A stretch of DNA of 64,000 nt from an uncultured Piscirickettsiaceae bacterium (lineage in GTDB: Bacteria; Pseudomonadota; Gammaproteobacteria; Methylococcales; Cycloclasticaceae). Below, piece after piece: positions 33,366 to 41,224 of this stretch. Numbering within the stretch: the first letter of the stretch is position 1; each line of letters starts with the position of its first letter. The notes under the pieces are model-generated. The model did not search any database, was not told the DNA's origin, and saw only the letters and a program-made list of their open reading frames with translations. The stretch is from the NCBI GenBank assembly GCA_913061075.1, contig CAJXSK010000004.1, forward strand, positions 1 through 64,000. Direction: 5' to 3'. Made by a program: the position numbers and the translations under genes.

Positions 33366-34541
33366 ATGAATAGTACACAAACAGCACTTCAATTTGAAAT
33401 AGATAAACAGTCCTTTTGGAAGGGGTTAACGCCTTTTGATTGGGTATGGTCCATTGTTGTGATGCTAGGTACGGCGTATGCCTATGTGATGTACCAAGAT
33501 CTAATGGATGTATATGAAAAAGGGATTTTAGTCTCTACAGGCGTGGGTCTCGTCTTTTTAGGTTGGTCTTGGAAAGCTATGCGAGGCTTATCAATAGCGG
33601 TGTTCTTATTAAGTATATTGGGTATTAGCCGCTATGTTAATGGCTTGTCAGATGCCGATACCGACTTCTTTTTAAGGTTTCTAGTTTCTGGCCAATCAGC
33701 CGTTATGTGGATGAGTGCACTCTACGTATTAGCAACAGTGACATACTTTATTGCATTTTTTGGACGTTCTGACTTTGCGGGTAAAGTGGCTAGTGCGATG
33801 ACATGGTCAGCAACCACAATGGGCTTGGTTGGGTTAATGGTTAGGTGGCGTGAGTCGTATTTGATTGGAATAGATGTAGGGCATATTCCTGTCAGCAATC
33901 TATATGAAGTGTTTATTTTGTTCTCGATTATTACGGCATTACTTTATTTGTTTTATGAGCGCCGCTATCAAACGCGTGCTTTAGGTGGCTTCGTGCTATT
34001 GATAATCAGTGCAGCGGTTGCATTTTTACTTTGGTACATGTTTGATAGGCAGGCCGATGAAATACAACCATTAGTACCCGCACTTAAAAGTTATTGGATG
34101 AAAATACATGTCCCTGCAAACTTTGTAGGCTATGGTGCGTTTGCTCTTGCAGCGATGGTGGGTACTGCCTTTTTGGTTCGAGCAACGGCTGATGAACGGG
34201 GCTCAAATGGTATTGCAACAGCATTGCCTGATTTAGATGTATTAGACGACCTAATGTATAAATCAATAGCGTTAGGGTTTGCTTTTTTTACCTTAGCAAC
34301 GATTCTGGGGGCATTGTGGGCTGCTGAAGCATGGGGTGGGTATTGGTCATGGGACCCCAAAGAAACATGGGCGCTAATTGTGTGGCTGAATTATGCCGCC
34401 TGGTTGCATATGCGATTGACTAAGGGTTGGCGCGGTAAGCCAATGGCGGCTTGGGCAATTATCGGGTTGTTTGTTACCTTATTCGCTTTTTTAGGGGTCA
34501 ATATGTTTTTGTCTGGTTTGCATTCTTACGGCGAACTGTAA
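33366..34541 (+). CDS. ccsA: Cytochrome c biogenesis protein CcsA/ResC (system II)
   Basis: The 391-residue heme-handling partner of ResB, with about eight helices. The Trp-rich heme-binding signature WGGYWSWDPKETW is intact, and conserved His lie on either side in periplasmic loops (including KIHVPANFVGYG and YAAWLHMRLTKGW). This is the WWD-domain family shared with CcmC and CcmF. The pairing with resB shows that this organism matures c-type cytochromes by system II. Confidence 0.95.
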   Translation: MNSTQTALQFEIDKQSFWKGLTPFDWVWSIVVMLGTAYAYVMYQDLMDVYEKGILVSTGVGLVFLGWSWKAMRGLSIAVFLLSILGISRYVNGLSDADTDFFLRFLVSGQSAVMWMSALYVLATVTYFIAFFGRSDFAGKVASAMTWSATTMGLVGLMVRWRESYLIGIDVGHIPVSNLYEVFILFSIITALLYLFYERRYQTRALGGFVLLIISAAVAFLLWYMFDRQADEIQPLVPALKSYWMKIHVPANFVGYGAFALAAMVGTAFLVRATADERGSNGIATALPDLDVLDDLMYKSIALGFAFFTLATILGALWAAEAWGGYWSWDPKETWALIVWLNYAAWLHMRLTKGWRGKPMAAWAIIGLFVTLFAFLGVNMFLSGLHSYGEL

Positions 34542-34564
34542 ACGATACTTTTTAGGAGAATCAA

Positions 34565-35206
34565 ATGCGTAAATTAATACAATATTCAATGTTGTTGCTA
34601 GTGTTCCTTTTTAGCAATCATTTGTTAGCAGAAAGTGATGTGGAATACGAGGAAGGAATCGATTACAAGCTAATAACACCGGCACAGCCAACAGATGATC
34701 CTAGCCGAATTGAGGTAGTGGAAGTGTTTTGGTATGGTTGCCCGCATTGTAATCACTTTGAGCCCGCCTTAGAGCCTTGGGTAAAGAACGCACCGAAAGA
34801 CGTTAACTTTTATCGCTTACCTGCCATTTTTGCGCCAGCCTGGGAAGTACATGCACGTGCATACTTTACGGCGGAAATTTTAGATGTGCTTGAGAAGTCT
34901 CATGCTGAATTGTTTTATGCGATGCATACAAAGCACGAGTCGTTGAATACGGTTGGTAAATTGGCTGAATTTTATTCGAAATATGGCATTGATAAAACGT
35001 TGTTTGAAAAGACCTACAATTCATTTGTTGTGAATACGCGTGTTTCACGTTCGAAAGATATGGTTGAGCGTTATGGAATAACAGGTGTTCCAGCGCTTGT
35101 TGTTGATGGCAAATACTTGGTGACAGGGCCGATGGCAAAGAGCTATCAAAATATGTTAAAAATAACAGATTTTTTGGTAGAAAAAGAAAGGCAAGCTAAG
35201 GAATAA
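34565..35206 (+). CDS. dsbA: Thiol:disulfide interchange protein, DsbA family
   Basis: A 213-residue periplasmic oxidoreductase. The signal peptide ends near residue 22 (LLAES). The thioredoxin domain with helical insert has the active site CPHC (Cys59-Cys62) and the cis-Pro loop GVPALVVDGKY. CPHC is the motif of E. coli DsbA. It sits after resB-ccsA, consistent with oxidising apocytochrome or other periplasmic thiols. AGGAG precedes the ATG. The encoded CCA end of a convergent tRNA gene abuts the stop codon. Confidence 0.93.
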   Translation: MRKLIQYSMLLLVFLFSNHLLAESDVEYEEGIDYKLITPAQPTDDPSRIEVVEVFWYGCPHCNHFEPALEPWVKNAPKDVNFYRLPAIFAPAWEVHARAYFTAEILDVLEKSHAELFYAMHTKHESLNTVGKLAEFYSKYGIDKTLFEKTYNSFVVNTRVSRSKDMVERYGITGVPALVVDGKYLVTGPMAKSYQNMLKITDFLVEKERQAKE

Positions 35207-35283
35207 TGGTGCGCTCGGCGGGAGTCGAACCCACGACCTTCGGCTTCGGAAGCCGACACTCTATCCAGCTGAGCTACGAGCGC
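35207..35283 (-). tRNA. tRNA-Arg (anticodon CCG)
   Basis: A 77-nt cloverleaf on the minus strand. The acceptor GCGCTCG pairs with CGAGCGC. The anticodon stem TCGGC/GCCGA encloses loop TTCCGAA, giving anticodon CCG (reads CGG). The T arm GTGGG-TTCGACT-CCCGC is normal. The discriminator A and the 3' CCA are encoded. The CCA end abuts the stop codon of the dsbA gene without a gap. Confidence 0.97.
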
Positions 35284-35333
35284 AAGAGTTATAAAATAAC
35301 GAACGTATTATAACTCGATATTCTGCTAGCCAT

Positions 35334-35361
35334 TTGGCTTTAATGAAAATAGGGCTATAAT
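35334..35361 (+). promoter_or_regulatory. Candidate sigma-70 promoter for the cytochrome c5 gene
   Basis: A perfect -10 TATAAT (35,356-35,361) is preceded after 16 bases by TTGGCT (35,334-35,339). It lies 40 bases upstream of the GTG start. Confidence 0.55.
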
Positions 35362-35401
35362 TCTATTCTGATAAATAATAGAACAATTTTAGGGGTAATC
35401 T

Positions 35402-35893
35402 GTGAGTGATGATAAAGAAGTTTTAAATAGTTTAGGTATCGTTATCGGTGTATTGGTAGCAGTAGCTATTATTATTTCGATAATCGCCGTTAATTTAACA
35501 GATGGAGATAAGTCTGATAGCGCTTCATGGCAAGAGAAAAAGGTTTTAGATAGGATCAAACCAATGGGGCTTGTTGCAACCACAGCAGCTGAGGCGCAAG
35601 AAGCGAGCCCCAACATTGCAACGCAAGATGTGGTCACTGAAAATGCTGGGCCATTAAGTGCTGAACAGGTCTATAACACAGCGTGCTTGGCTTGCCATGC
35701 GACAGGCGCGGCAGGCGCTCCAAAAACTGGTGATATAGCCATATGGGCGCCTCGTATAGCGCAAGGTACTGATGTCCTGTTTGAGCATGCTGTGAAAGGC
35801 TTTAAAGGTATGCCAGCTAGAGGAGGCTCGCCTCAGTTAACGGATAAAAATATTTCTGATGCTATTGACTTTATGGTGACTAAAAGCCAATAA
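35402..35893 (+). CDS. Membrane-anchored cytochrome c5 family protein
   Basis: A 163-residue monoheme cytochrome. An uncleaved N-terminal transmembrane anchor (about 10-32, IVIGVLVAVAIIISIIAV) and a flexible Ala/Glu-rich linker lead to the heme domain with CLACH (Cys95, Cys98, His99) and the probable Met ligand in FKGMPARGG. The c5 pattern of an acidic linker plus short domain is clear. It starts at GTG 35,402, preceded by AGGGG. Its terminator lies inside the 3' end of the convergent rep gene. Confidence 0.9.
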   Translation: MSDDKEVLNSLGIVIGVLVAVAIIISIIAVNLTDGDKSDSASWQEKKVLDRIKPMGLVATTAAEAQEASPNIATQDVVTENAGPLSAEQVYNTACLACHATGAAGAPKTGDIAIWAPRIAQGTDVLFEHAVKGFKGMPARGGSPQLTDKNISDAIDFMVTKSQ

Positions 35894-35895
35894 GG

Positions 35896-37902
35896 TTAGC
35901 TAAGGAGACTTTTCATTAGGGCTAGGTTTTCCTGGCCCTTTTTCTTTTTATCATCAGGGTTTTGTTTGTTTACAGCGGGCCATTCTAATTCTTGCTGCGG
36001 TAGCTCTGTTAGGAATCTGCTTGGTTCTGTGGAGACTAGGTCACCGTATTTCTTACGTTGGCTACAATAACTAAAGGTGATTTGTTGTTGGGCACGTGTG
36101 ATACCGACATAAGCAAGTCGCCTTTCTTCTTCTACTTGTTCGCCATCAATGCTGTTTTGGTGTGGCAAAATCCCTTCCTCCATACCGATGAGGTATACAA
36201 AAGGAAATTCTAGGCCTTTCGCAGCATGCAAGGTCATCAACTTTATTTGATCGGTTTTTTGTTCTTCTTCATTACGGTCTAAGGTGTCTAACAACATCAT
36301 ACGGTTAACAATGTCACCTAGGGAGCGTTGCTCTTCAGACTTTTTTGCGACGTTTTCAATCCATTTGATGAGCTCTAATACATTGTTTATTTTTCGGTCA
36401 GCCTGTTTGTCGCTGTTGGCGTGCGCCTTTATCCAATCGTAGTAATCAATATCGGCGACTAGTTCATGAAGTAACTCTACGGGCTCATCTGTGTCTTGGC
36501 TGCGGTCAGCTAAGGACATAATCCAGTCACAAAAACCACGAAGGTTTTTTATAGCGCGATCATTGAGTGTTTGCTCTAGACCAATTTCATAGCAAGCATC
36601 GAACAAGCTAATGTGCCTTCCGCTTGCATATTGCGCTAATTTTTCAATGGTAGATGTGCCTATTTCACGGCGAGGGGTGTTTATAATACGTAAAAAAGCA
36701 CTGTTATCATCTGGGTTGATAAGTAGTTTGATGTAACTCAAAACATCTTTAATTTCAGCGTATGAGAAGAAAGAGCTGCCGCCACTAATATCATAAGGTA
36801 ATGACAGCTCTCTTAAGCTTTTTTCCAAAAGACGGGCTTGATGGTTGCTGCGATATAAAATAGCGTAGTCGCTGTTATTACTACGCTCTTTAAATTTGTG
36901 TCGAGTTATTTCTGATGCAATTTGTTGCGACTCTGAAAATTCATCTTTACATTTGATCACGCAAATAGGCGCCTTGCCTTCAATATTGCTCCACAGTTTT
37001 TTTGTAATCAGGTGGGGGTTGTTGCTTATTAATTCGTTTGCCGCTTTGAGTATGCGTTGATTAGATCGGTAATTTTGTTCGAGTTTAATAACATCCAAAC
37101 GTGGATAGTCTTTCTTTATTTGAAATAAATTATCTGGATTGGCACCTCGCCATGCATAAATAGATTGGTCGTCATCGCCCACAACGGTAAAGTTGCCAAC
37201 CGGCCCGACCAGTAATTTAAAAAATTCATATTGGCTGGTATTGGTGTCTTGATACTCATCAAGTAATAAATAGCGAGTCGTGTTTTGCCATTTTTCTTTT
37301 ATAAGAGGTTGATCTTTAAAGAGCTCAAGTGGCCTTAATATTAAGTCGTCAAAATCGACAGCATTGCAGATTTGAATGTAACGCTGATACTGTTCGTATA
37401 AGGCAGCAGCGAACTGTTGCTGGGTATCTTCAGCAATGGCAGTCGCTTGTAAAGGTGATAGTGCTTGATTTTTCCAATCTGAAATCAACCAGGAAATACT
37501 GTTTATTTGGGCTTTATCTAGAGGGTGATCATTCGTGTCTAGAATATCATCGATAATTTTTATCTTGTCTTGCTCGTCAAGAATGCTGATGTCTTTTTTT
37601 AAGCCCAAGGCTTGGTGTTCTTTACGAATAATATCTAAGCCGAGCGAGTGGAATGTAGAAATGCGGACGCTTTTAGCACCGTTTTTTTTAATTAGTTTGT
37701 CGACACGTGCTCGCATTTCTCGGGCGGCTTTATTTGTAAAGGTCACGGCAACGATATGCTTGGGTTCAATGCCCATATCAATTAAATGAGCGACTTTCTC
37801 CGTGATAACACGTGTTTTCCCGCTGCCAGCGCCAGCAATAACCAAAAGTGGTTTGTCCGTTATTATAACGGCTCGATGTTGTTCAGGGTTTAGTTTGGGC
37901 AC
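35896..37902 (-). CDS. rep: ATP-dependent DNA helicase Rep
   Basis: A 3'-5' superfamily 1A helicase of 668 residues that helps replication forks pass protein blocks. It shows the Q-motif LNPEQHRAV, Walker A AGAGSGKT (23-30), motif II LLDEYQDTN, motif III VGDDDQSIYAWRGA and motif VI VGITRAQQQ. Length and the C-terminal end fit Rep better than UvrD. It converges with the cytochrome c5 gene, with 2 bases between the stops. Confidence 0.95.
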   Translation of the reverse strand: MPKLNPEQHRAVIITDKPLLVIAGAGSGKTRVITEKVAHLIDMGIEPKHIVAVTFTNKAAREMRARVDKLIKKNGAKSVRISTFHSLGLDIIRKEHQALGLKKDISILDEQDKIKIIDDILDTNDHPLDKAQINSISWLISDWKNQALSPLQATAIAEDTQQQFAAALYEQYQRYIQICNAVDFDDLILRPLELFKDQPLIKEKWQNTTRYLLLDEYQDTNTSQYEFFKLLVGPVGNFTVVGDDDQSIYAWRGANPDNLFQIKKDYPRLDVIKLEQNYRSNQRILKAANELISNNPHLITKKLWSNIEGKAPICVIKCKDEFSESQQIASEITRHKFKERSNNSDYAILYRSNHQARLLEKSLRELSLPYDISGGSSFFSYAEIKDVLSYIKLLINPDDNSAFLRIINTPRREIGTSTIEKLAQYASGRHISLFDACYEIGLEQTLNDRAIKNLRGFCDWIMSLADRSQDTDEPVELLHELVADIDYYDWIKAHANSDKQADRKINNVLELIKWIENVAKKSEEQRSLGDIVNRMMLLDTLDRNEEEQKTDQIKLMTLHAAKGLEFPFVYLIGMEEGILPHQNSIDGEQVEEERRLAYVGITRAQQQITFSYCSQRKKYGDLVSTEPSRFLTELPQQELEWPAVNKQNPDDKKKKGQENLALMKSLLS
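35918..35943 (+). terminator. Rho-independent terminator of the cytochrome c5 gene, inside rep
   Basis: AGGGCTAGG (35,918-35,926) pairs with CCTGGCCCT (35,931-35,939), with one G-T pair, around TTTT and is followed by T residues. It is 25 bases after the cytochrome stop and within the coding end of rep on the other strand. Confidence 0.72.
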
Positions 37903-37961
37903 AGCGAAATTAGTCTAGATGTAATGAAGTGATTTTACCAATATTGCTAGAGCTTGAGGGG

Positions 37962-39479
37962 TTATTGTTGGTTTTGTCGATCCATTCGTCTATAGCTTAA
38001 GGCTTCTGTCAGGTGTTTTCGTTGAACGGTTTCTTGATTGTCCATGTCTGCAATGGTTCTAGAAACACGTAAAATCCGGTGGTAAGCGCGGTGCGATAAA
38101 CCTAGTTTATCCATGGCCTGTTCTAGTAATTGGTGGTCGTCATCACTCAGTTGACAATGTTTTTTAATGTCAGAGGTTGAAAGTTGGTGGTTTGAATAGC
38201 CTTGCCTATGAATTGATTTATTAAGTGCTTCAACCACTCTTTTTGAAATGCTTACGCTTGACTCTTCGCCTCCTTGGGTGCCCTCACGTAACATTTTGTG
38301 TGGAATGCGAGGGACTTCAATATGCATATCAATTCTATCCAATAGAGGGCCGGATATTTTATTACGGTAACGGGTGACTTGTTGTGCAGAGCATTGACAT
38401 CTGTTTGATGTATCGCCGAGGTAACCACAAGGGCAGGGGTTCATAGCGGCAATTAACTGAAAGCGTGCAGGAAATTCTGTTTGATGATTTGCCCGTGAGA
38501 TTGAAATGCTGCCGTTCTCTATGGGTTCACGAAGCACTTCGAGAACTTTCCTATCAAACTCTGGAAGTTCATCTAAAAACAAAACACCATTATGTGCGAG
38601 TGATACTTCGCCAGGTTTAGGGTGGCTACCGCCACCAACAAGGGCAACCGCAGATGCGGTATGGTGGGGGGACCGAATGGGCGCTGTTTGCCACTGCTTA
38701 AAGTCAATAGGGTGTTGGCTAACTGAATAGATAGAGGCTGTTTCTATGGATTGTTGTTCGCTCATCAGCGGTAAAATGCTAGGCAGCCTGGCAGCCAACA
38801 TAGACTTGCCAGTACCTGGTGGCCCCAACATAAGTAAGCTATGTTTCCCAACGGCGGCTATTTCAAGCGCTCGTTTAACATGGTGTTGCCCGTGCACATC
38901 CGAAAAATCTTTATTAATGTCACTGTTAGGTGAAGGGTGGGTGATGTGTTGCTTAAGAGGTAGTTCTTGTTGTTTGCATAAATGTGCGCAAATTTCTAAT
39001 AAATGTTTGGCGCTGATTAGTTTGGATGACGAAATAAGTGAGGCTTCTTGCTCATTTTGAGTGGGCAAGCATAGTGTTCTCTTCGTTTTTTGGCACATTA
39101 ATGCAGCAGGCAAAACACCGTTGATGCTTCGAAGCTCACCGCCTAACGATAGTTCGCCTAGAAATTCATAGTCTGATAACTCAGTAGACGGTATTTGACC
39201 AGAGGCGGCAAGAATGCTGAGTGCGATGGGCAAGTCGAATCGCCCGCCTTCTTTAGGTAAGTCTGCAGGTGCTAAGTTTATGGTGATTCGTTTAGCGGGA
39301 AATTCGAATTGGCAGTTTATTAAGGCACTGCGAACCCTATCTTTACTTTCTTTAACAGCGGCTTCAGGAAGCCCAACAATAGAAAGACTAGGTAATCCAT
39401 TGGCAAGATGGGCCTCTACGGTGACAAGTGGTGCGTCAACACCTGTGCAGCTACGCGAATAAATGGTTGCAAGTGACAT
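37962..39479 (-). CDS. comM: Magnesium-chelatase-like AAA+ protein ComM (YifB)
   Basis: AAA+ helicase that promotes branch migration during natural transformation. The N-terminal Lon-like ribosomal S5 domain spans about 1-170. The Mg-chelatase ATPase domain has Walker A GPPGTGKS and Walker B LFLDELPEF. A C4-type zinc region (CPCGYLGDTSNRCQCS) and a C-terminal helical domain follow. It has 505 residues. It lies downstream of ubiK, as in Pseudomonas. Confidence 0.95.
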   Translation of the reverse strand: MSLATIYSRSCTGVDAPLVTVEAHLANGLPSLSIVGLPEAAVKESKDRVRSALINCQFEFPAKRITINLAPADLPKEGGRFDLPIALSILAASGQIPSTELSDYEFLGELSLGGELRSINGVLPAALMCQKTKRTLCLPTQNEQEASLISSSKLISAKHLLEICAHLCKQQELPLKQHITHPSPNSDINKDFSDVHGQHHVKRALEIAAVGKHSLLMLGPPGTGKSMLAARLPSILPLMSEQQSIETASIYSVSQHPIDFKQWQTAPIRSPHHTASAVALVGGGSHPKPGEVSLAHNGVLFLDELPEFDRKVLEVLREPIENGSISISRANHQTEFPARFQLIAAMNPCPCGYLGDTSNRCQCSAQQVTRYRNKISGPLLDRIDMHIEVPRIPHKMLREGTQGGEESSVSISKRVVEALNKSIHRQGYSNHQLSTSDIKKHCQLSDDDHQLLEQAMDKLGLSHRAYHRILRVSRTIADMDNQETVQRKHLTEALSYRRMDRQNQQ

Positions 39480-39503
39480 GGAATCCTTTCCTGTGGCGAA
39501 GCG

Positions 39504-39752
39504 TTAAGGTTTTATTGATGCCTCTAATTTACTTAACGCGGCTTCAAGTTTTTCTAACTTGCTGCGCGTACGGGCTAAAACAGCTGATTGAACGTCAAAC
39601 TCTTCTTTGGTGACCAAATTCAATTTTGTAAACTGCTGTTGTAGCACAACATTAAAATTGGCCTCAATATCTTTTTTTGTGCTCTCAAATGACGCGGGTA
39701 ATTTAGCGCTTAATGACTCTGCGAGTTGTTCAATTACTTTTAAATCTATCAT
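39504..39752 (-). CDS. ubiK: Ubiquinone biosynthesis accessory factor UbiK (BMFP domain)
   Basis: An 82-residue protein of the YqiC/BMFP family. The N-terminal amphipathic helix (IDLKVIEQLAESLSAKLP) is followed by a C-terminal coiled coil (SAVLARTRSKLEKLEAALSK). UbiK binds UbiJ and stimulates ubiquinone synthesis, and the ubiEJB genes are 28 kb away in this window. I start at ATG 39,752. A longer open frame upstream has no family similarity. Located between comM and the TorF porin gene. Confidence 0.92.
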   Translation of the reverse strand: MIDLKVIEQLAESLSAKLPASFESTKKDIEANFNVVLQQQFTKLNLVTKEEFDVQSAVLARTRSKLEKLEAALSKLEASIKP

Positions 39753-39810
39753 GTGAACAGTGTAACTTATTGAGCATGTTTTTGAAGAGAAAGCTGGATA
39801 AACTAATGGC

Positions 39811-39856
39811 GCACCATTATAGTGCAAAAAACATTCAATTAGCACTATTGCGGCGC
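39811..39856. promoter_or_regulatory. Pair of NtrC-like sites upstream of the TorF porin gene
   Basis: GCACCATTATAGTGC (39,811-39,825) matches the NtrC palindrome GCACCA-N3-TGGTGC with one change. GCACTATTGCGGCGC (39,842-39,856) is a weaker copy. The centres are 31 bases apart, about three helical turns, like the enhancer pair at E. coli glnA. No convincing sigma-54 promoter lies between them and the porin ATG. A TATAAT box sits at 39,898-39,903. Confidence 0.35.
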
Positions 39857-39972
39857 AATATATGATGCTTAAAAACAAATAAAATAAACGTATGCGATAT
39901 AATGTGTTTAACAATTTGTTAGTAGATTTGACGCTAACTAATTGGTTTAAACTATTAACTATGGAGCTAAAA

Positions 39973-40632
39973 ATGAAATTTTTAAAAACAACCATTGTAG
40001 CTGGTTTACTTGCTACTTCAGGTGCTGCAACAGCAGTAGAATTAACAGGTAACGTTGCTTTAACGACGGATTATATCTGGCGTGGTGTTTCCCAAACAGG
40101 TGCTGATCCGGCTATTCAAGGTGGATTTGATGCGGATTTAGGAAATGGTCTTTACGCAGGTGTTTGGGCATCAAATGTGGACTTTGATGATGATGCAAGT
40201 ATTGAGGTGGATGTATATGGTGGTTGGGCTGGTGAGTTCAATGGTGTTGGTGTTGATGTGGGTTATATTCATTACCATTACCCAAGCGAAACGTACCAAC
40301 TTGATGAAATTTATGTTGGTTTGTCATATGGTCCTGTTAGCTTCACACAATACTTTGATCTTAGTATAGATAACGACGATGAGTTAGGTGATTACTCTGA
40401 CCTAGGCTTAGATCTCGGCGAATATAATGGTGTGGCAATTTCTGCGCACGCTGGATTCTATAATGTTGATAGTAATGCTGGAGGAGATGACTATTGGGAT
40501 TACAAAATAGCGGCTTCTACATCAATGTTTTCAGTTGATTGGGAATTAGCGTTAACTGGGACAGATGAAAACACAAGTTCTGGCGATGCAGCTGATGATG
40601 CAGTTGTATTGACTGTTTCTAAGTCTCTATAA
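39973..40632 (+). CDS. TorF family putative porin (TIGR02001-like outer membrane protein)
   Basis: A 219-residue outer membrane protein. The signal peptide ends near residue 22 (TAVE). The mature N-terminus carries the family signature TGNVALTTDYIWRGVSQ, followed by alternating amphipathic beta strands rich in Asp, Gly and aromatic residues, and a C-terminal strand ending VLTVSKSL. The transported solute is unknown. The ATG at 39,973 has GGAG six bases upstream. It lies directly upstream of glnK-amtB, which hints at a nitrogen-related role. Confidence 0.87.
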   Translation: MKFLKTTIVAGLLATSGAATAVELTGNVALTTDYIWRGVSQTGADPAIQGGFDADLGNGLYAGVWASNVDFDDDASIEVDVYGGWAGEFNGVGVDVGYIHYHYPSETYQLDEIYVGLSYGPVSFTQYFDLSIDNDDELGDYSDLGLDLGEYNGVAISAHAGFYNVDSNAGGDDYWDYKIAASTSMFSVDWELALTGTDENTSSGDAADDAVVLTVSKSL

Positions 40633-40653
40633 GTTAAAGCGTTTATTTGTTTT

Positions 40654-40683
40654 AAAACGCTCCTCATTGAGGGGCGTTTTTTT
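40654..40683 (+). terminator. Rho-independent terminator after the TorF porin gene
   Basis: ACGCTCCTC pairs with GAGGGGCGT (one G-T pair) around ATT, flanked by A on the left and seven T on the right. It lies 22 bases past the stop and isolates the porin gene from glnK. Confidence 0.88.
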
Positions 40684-40719
40684 ATGCGCGTAATAATCCC
40701 TTAAGGGTCTCCGCAACAA

Positions 40720-40734
40720 GCACCATACTGGTGC
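40720..40734. promoter_or_regulatory. NtrC-binding site upstream of glnK
   Basis: GCACCATACTGGTGC is a perfect match to the NtrC (GlnG) enhancer palindrome GCACCA-N3-TGGTGC. It lies about 90 bases upstream of the sigma-54 promoter, a normal enhancer distance. A further inverted repeat, AGCATT-N7-AATGCT, follows at 40,740-40,758. Confidence 0.82.
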
Positions 40735-40808
40735 GCTAAAGCATTAATTATCAATGCTGATTACTTTGTTAATTCCTAACATGCTGATAATTATAGTTAT
40801 TACTTACT

Positions 40809-40824
40809 TGGCACGCTGTATGCA
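40809..40824 (+). promoter_or_regulatory. Sigma-54 promoter of glnK-amtB
   Basis: TGGCACGCTGTATGCA has GG at 40,810-40,811 and GC at 40,822-40,823, separated by the required 10 bases, and matches the RpoN consensus (TGGCAC-N5-TTGCA) at all but one position. Transcription should start near 40,835, about 33 bases before the glnK ATG. Confidence 0.88.
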
Positions 40825-40858
40825 TTAGTAGATGCGTCAATGAGACATTTAGAAATGA

Positions 40859-41206
<348 letters not shown>

Positions 41207-41224
41207 TTAAAAGAGGATATTAAA

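Noticed and set aside
39753-39995. Long N-terminal extension of ubiK
   Set aside because: The extension is hydrophobic noise from the intergenic region and covers the TorF start. The family begins at MIDLK.
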